Shown here: piece by piece, positions 40,051 to 40,572 of the stretch
Layout: the number at the start of each line of letters is the position of its first letter
Position numbering within the stretch: the first letter of the stretch is position 1
Source of the DNA: Pseudomonadota bacterium
Lineage (GTDB): Bacteria; Pseudomonadota; Alphaproteobacteria; Sphingomonadales; Sphingomonadaceae
Reading direction: 5' to 3'
DNA: 40,572 nucleotides
Assembly: GCA_023436615.1 (NCBI GenBank)
Contig: JAEZIO010000015.1
Location: forward strand, 1-40,572
Made by a program: the position numbers and the translations under genes
Notes under the pieces: generated by a model
What the model was told of the DNA's origin: nothing
The model's input: the letters and a program-made list of their open reading frames with translations, nothing else
Databases searched by the model: none

Positions 40051-40572
40051 ATGATGGTCAAGAAACTGGTCGCCGTTGTGCTCGCTTCCGCTGTCGCGGC
40101 CTGCACGACCCCGGGCGCTCCGCTCGCCGACCGCGGCGTTTCGTCGGTCAACGAGCCGGTGCTCAACCGGGCGACGTACGCGATCGATCTCGCGGCTCCC
40201 GGCGGCGTGCTTGCGCCCTCCGAGGTCGGCCGGCTCGACGGGTGGTTCCGAAGCCTCGACCTCGGCTACGGCGATTCGCTCTACGTCGACGGCGACTATG
40301 GCGGCGCGGCCCGGTCGCAGGTCGCCGAACTCGCCGGCAATTACGGAATGATGGTGCTTGCGGCCGCCCCGGTGACTGCCGGCGTCCTCCCACAGGACAC
40401 GGTCCGCGTGGTCGTCAGCCGCACTCGCGCCGAAGTGCCGGGCTGCCCGAACTGGAGCGTCCCTTCACAGCCGAATTTCGAGAATCGCAGCATGTCCAAC
40501 TTCGGCTGCGCGGTGAACTCGAACCTGGCGGCGATGGTCGCCAATCCGGAGGACCTGTTCCACGGCCGCGAT
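40051..40572 (+). CDS. cpaD: Flp pilus lipoprotein CpaD (3' end outside window)
   Basis: The frame runs to the window edge without a stop, so this is a partial gene of at least 174 codons. It begins MMVKKLVAVVLASAVAAC, a lipoprotein signal with C18, and continues with VNEPVLNRATYAIDL, LDGWFRSLDLGYGD and the CpaD hallmark SNFGCAVNSNLAAMVANPEDL. CpaD is the Tad-locus outer-membrane lipoprotein. AAGGA precedes the ATG pair (40051 and 40054); an earlier in-frame ATG at 40036 lacks a ribosome site. Confidence 0.9.
   Translation, partial: MMVKKLVAVVLASAVAACTTPGAPLADRGVSSVNEPVLNRATYAIDLAAPGGVLAPSEVGRLDGWFRSLDLGYGDSLYVDGDYGGAARSQVAELAGNYGMMVLAAAPVTAGVLPQDTVRVVVSRTRAEVPGCPNWSVPSQPNFENRSMSNFGCAVNSNLAAMVANPEDLFHGRD

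Noticed and set aside
1..40572. tRNA, rRNA, CRISPR array, insertion sequence or prophage genes
   Set aside because: None were seen on reading both strands; the repeated sequences present are the three palindromic elements described.

Overview
The window reads as a compact chromosome segment from an alphaproteobacterium, most likely a sphingomonad (order Sphingomonadales). Base composition is roughly two-thirds G+C by eye, genes are tightly packed, and several markers point that way: a CckA-type hybrid kinase next to recA, LexA boxes of the alphaproteobacterial GTTC-N7-GTTC type, the pckA / chvI-chvG-hprK-rapZ-EIIA-HPr locus, and a cpa (Tad/Flp pilus) locus. This is core chromosome: I see no phage, transposase, CRISPR array, rRNA or tRNA.

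Layout. 34-4004 (minus): cckA, a single-domain response regulator and recA, with an SOS operator in front of recA. 4020-9116: an M13-family lipoprotein peptidase (minus), a divergent sulfotransferase-like P-loop gene (plus), then the minus-strand run dapA-smpB-DUF2062. 9198-12108: a lytic transglycosylase and greB (plus) meet a small conserved unknown (minus). 12145-19401: pckA (minus) is divergent from a translationally coupled plus-strand run chvI-chvG-hprK-rapZ-EIIA-HPr, followed by a SpoU-type RNA methyltransferase and a small lipoprotein. 19398-25189: rmuC with its own candidate SOS box, a cysteine-rich copper-storage-like protein, def, recR, fmt, truA, a DUF308-like membrane protein and a GNAT acetyltransferase. 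25230-28140: a Rieske/FAD oxidoreductase, a tandem PilZ protein and a DUF938 methyltransferase. 28137-33597 (minus): the glycine cleavage operon gcvT-gcvH-methyltransferase-gcvPA-gcvPB-DUF938 behind a tandem glycine riboswitch. 33672-36968: a lipoprotein, ispH, rnhA and a DAO-family oxidoreductase. 37018-end: cpaA-cpaB-cpaC-cpaD, the last cut by the window edge.

How the genes work together. The PTS-Ntr branch (HPr, EIIA, HPr kinase, RapZ) is fused by 4-bp overlaps to the ChvG/ChvI envelope or acid-stress system and sits opposite the gluconeogenic enzyme PEPCK. The glycine operon appears to be switched on by glycine, and the alternative base pairing that would do this can be read directly from the leader. 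DNA repair is represented by recA, recR, rmuC and rnhA; two of these, recA and rmuC, carry matching LexA-type boxes.

The most interesting items are the rmuC SOS box, the readable expression platform of the glycine riboswitch, two methyltransferases built into the gcv transcript (one with no ATG/GTG/TTG start at the natural position), three copies of a nested palindromic repeat that fill gaps in front of genes, and a sharp composition change inside fmt.
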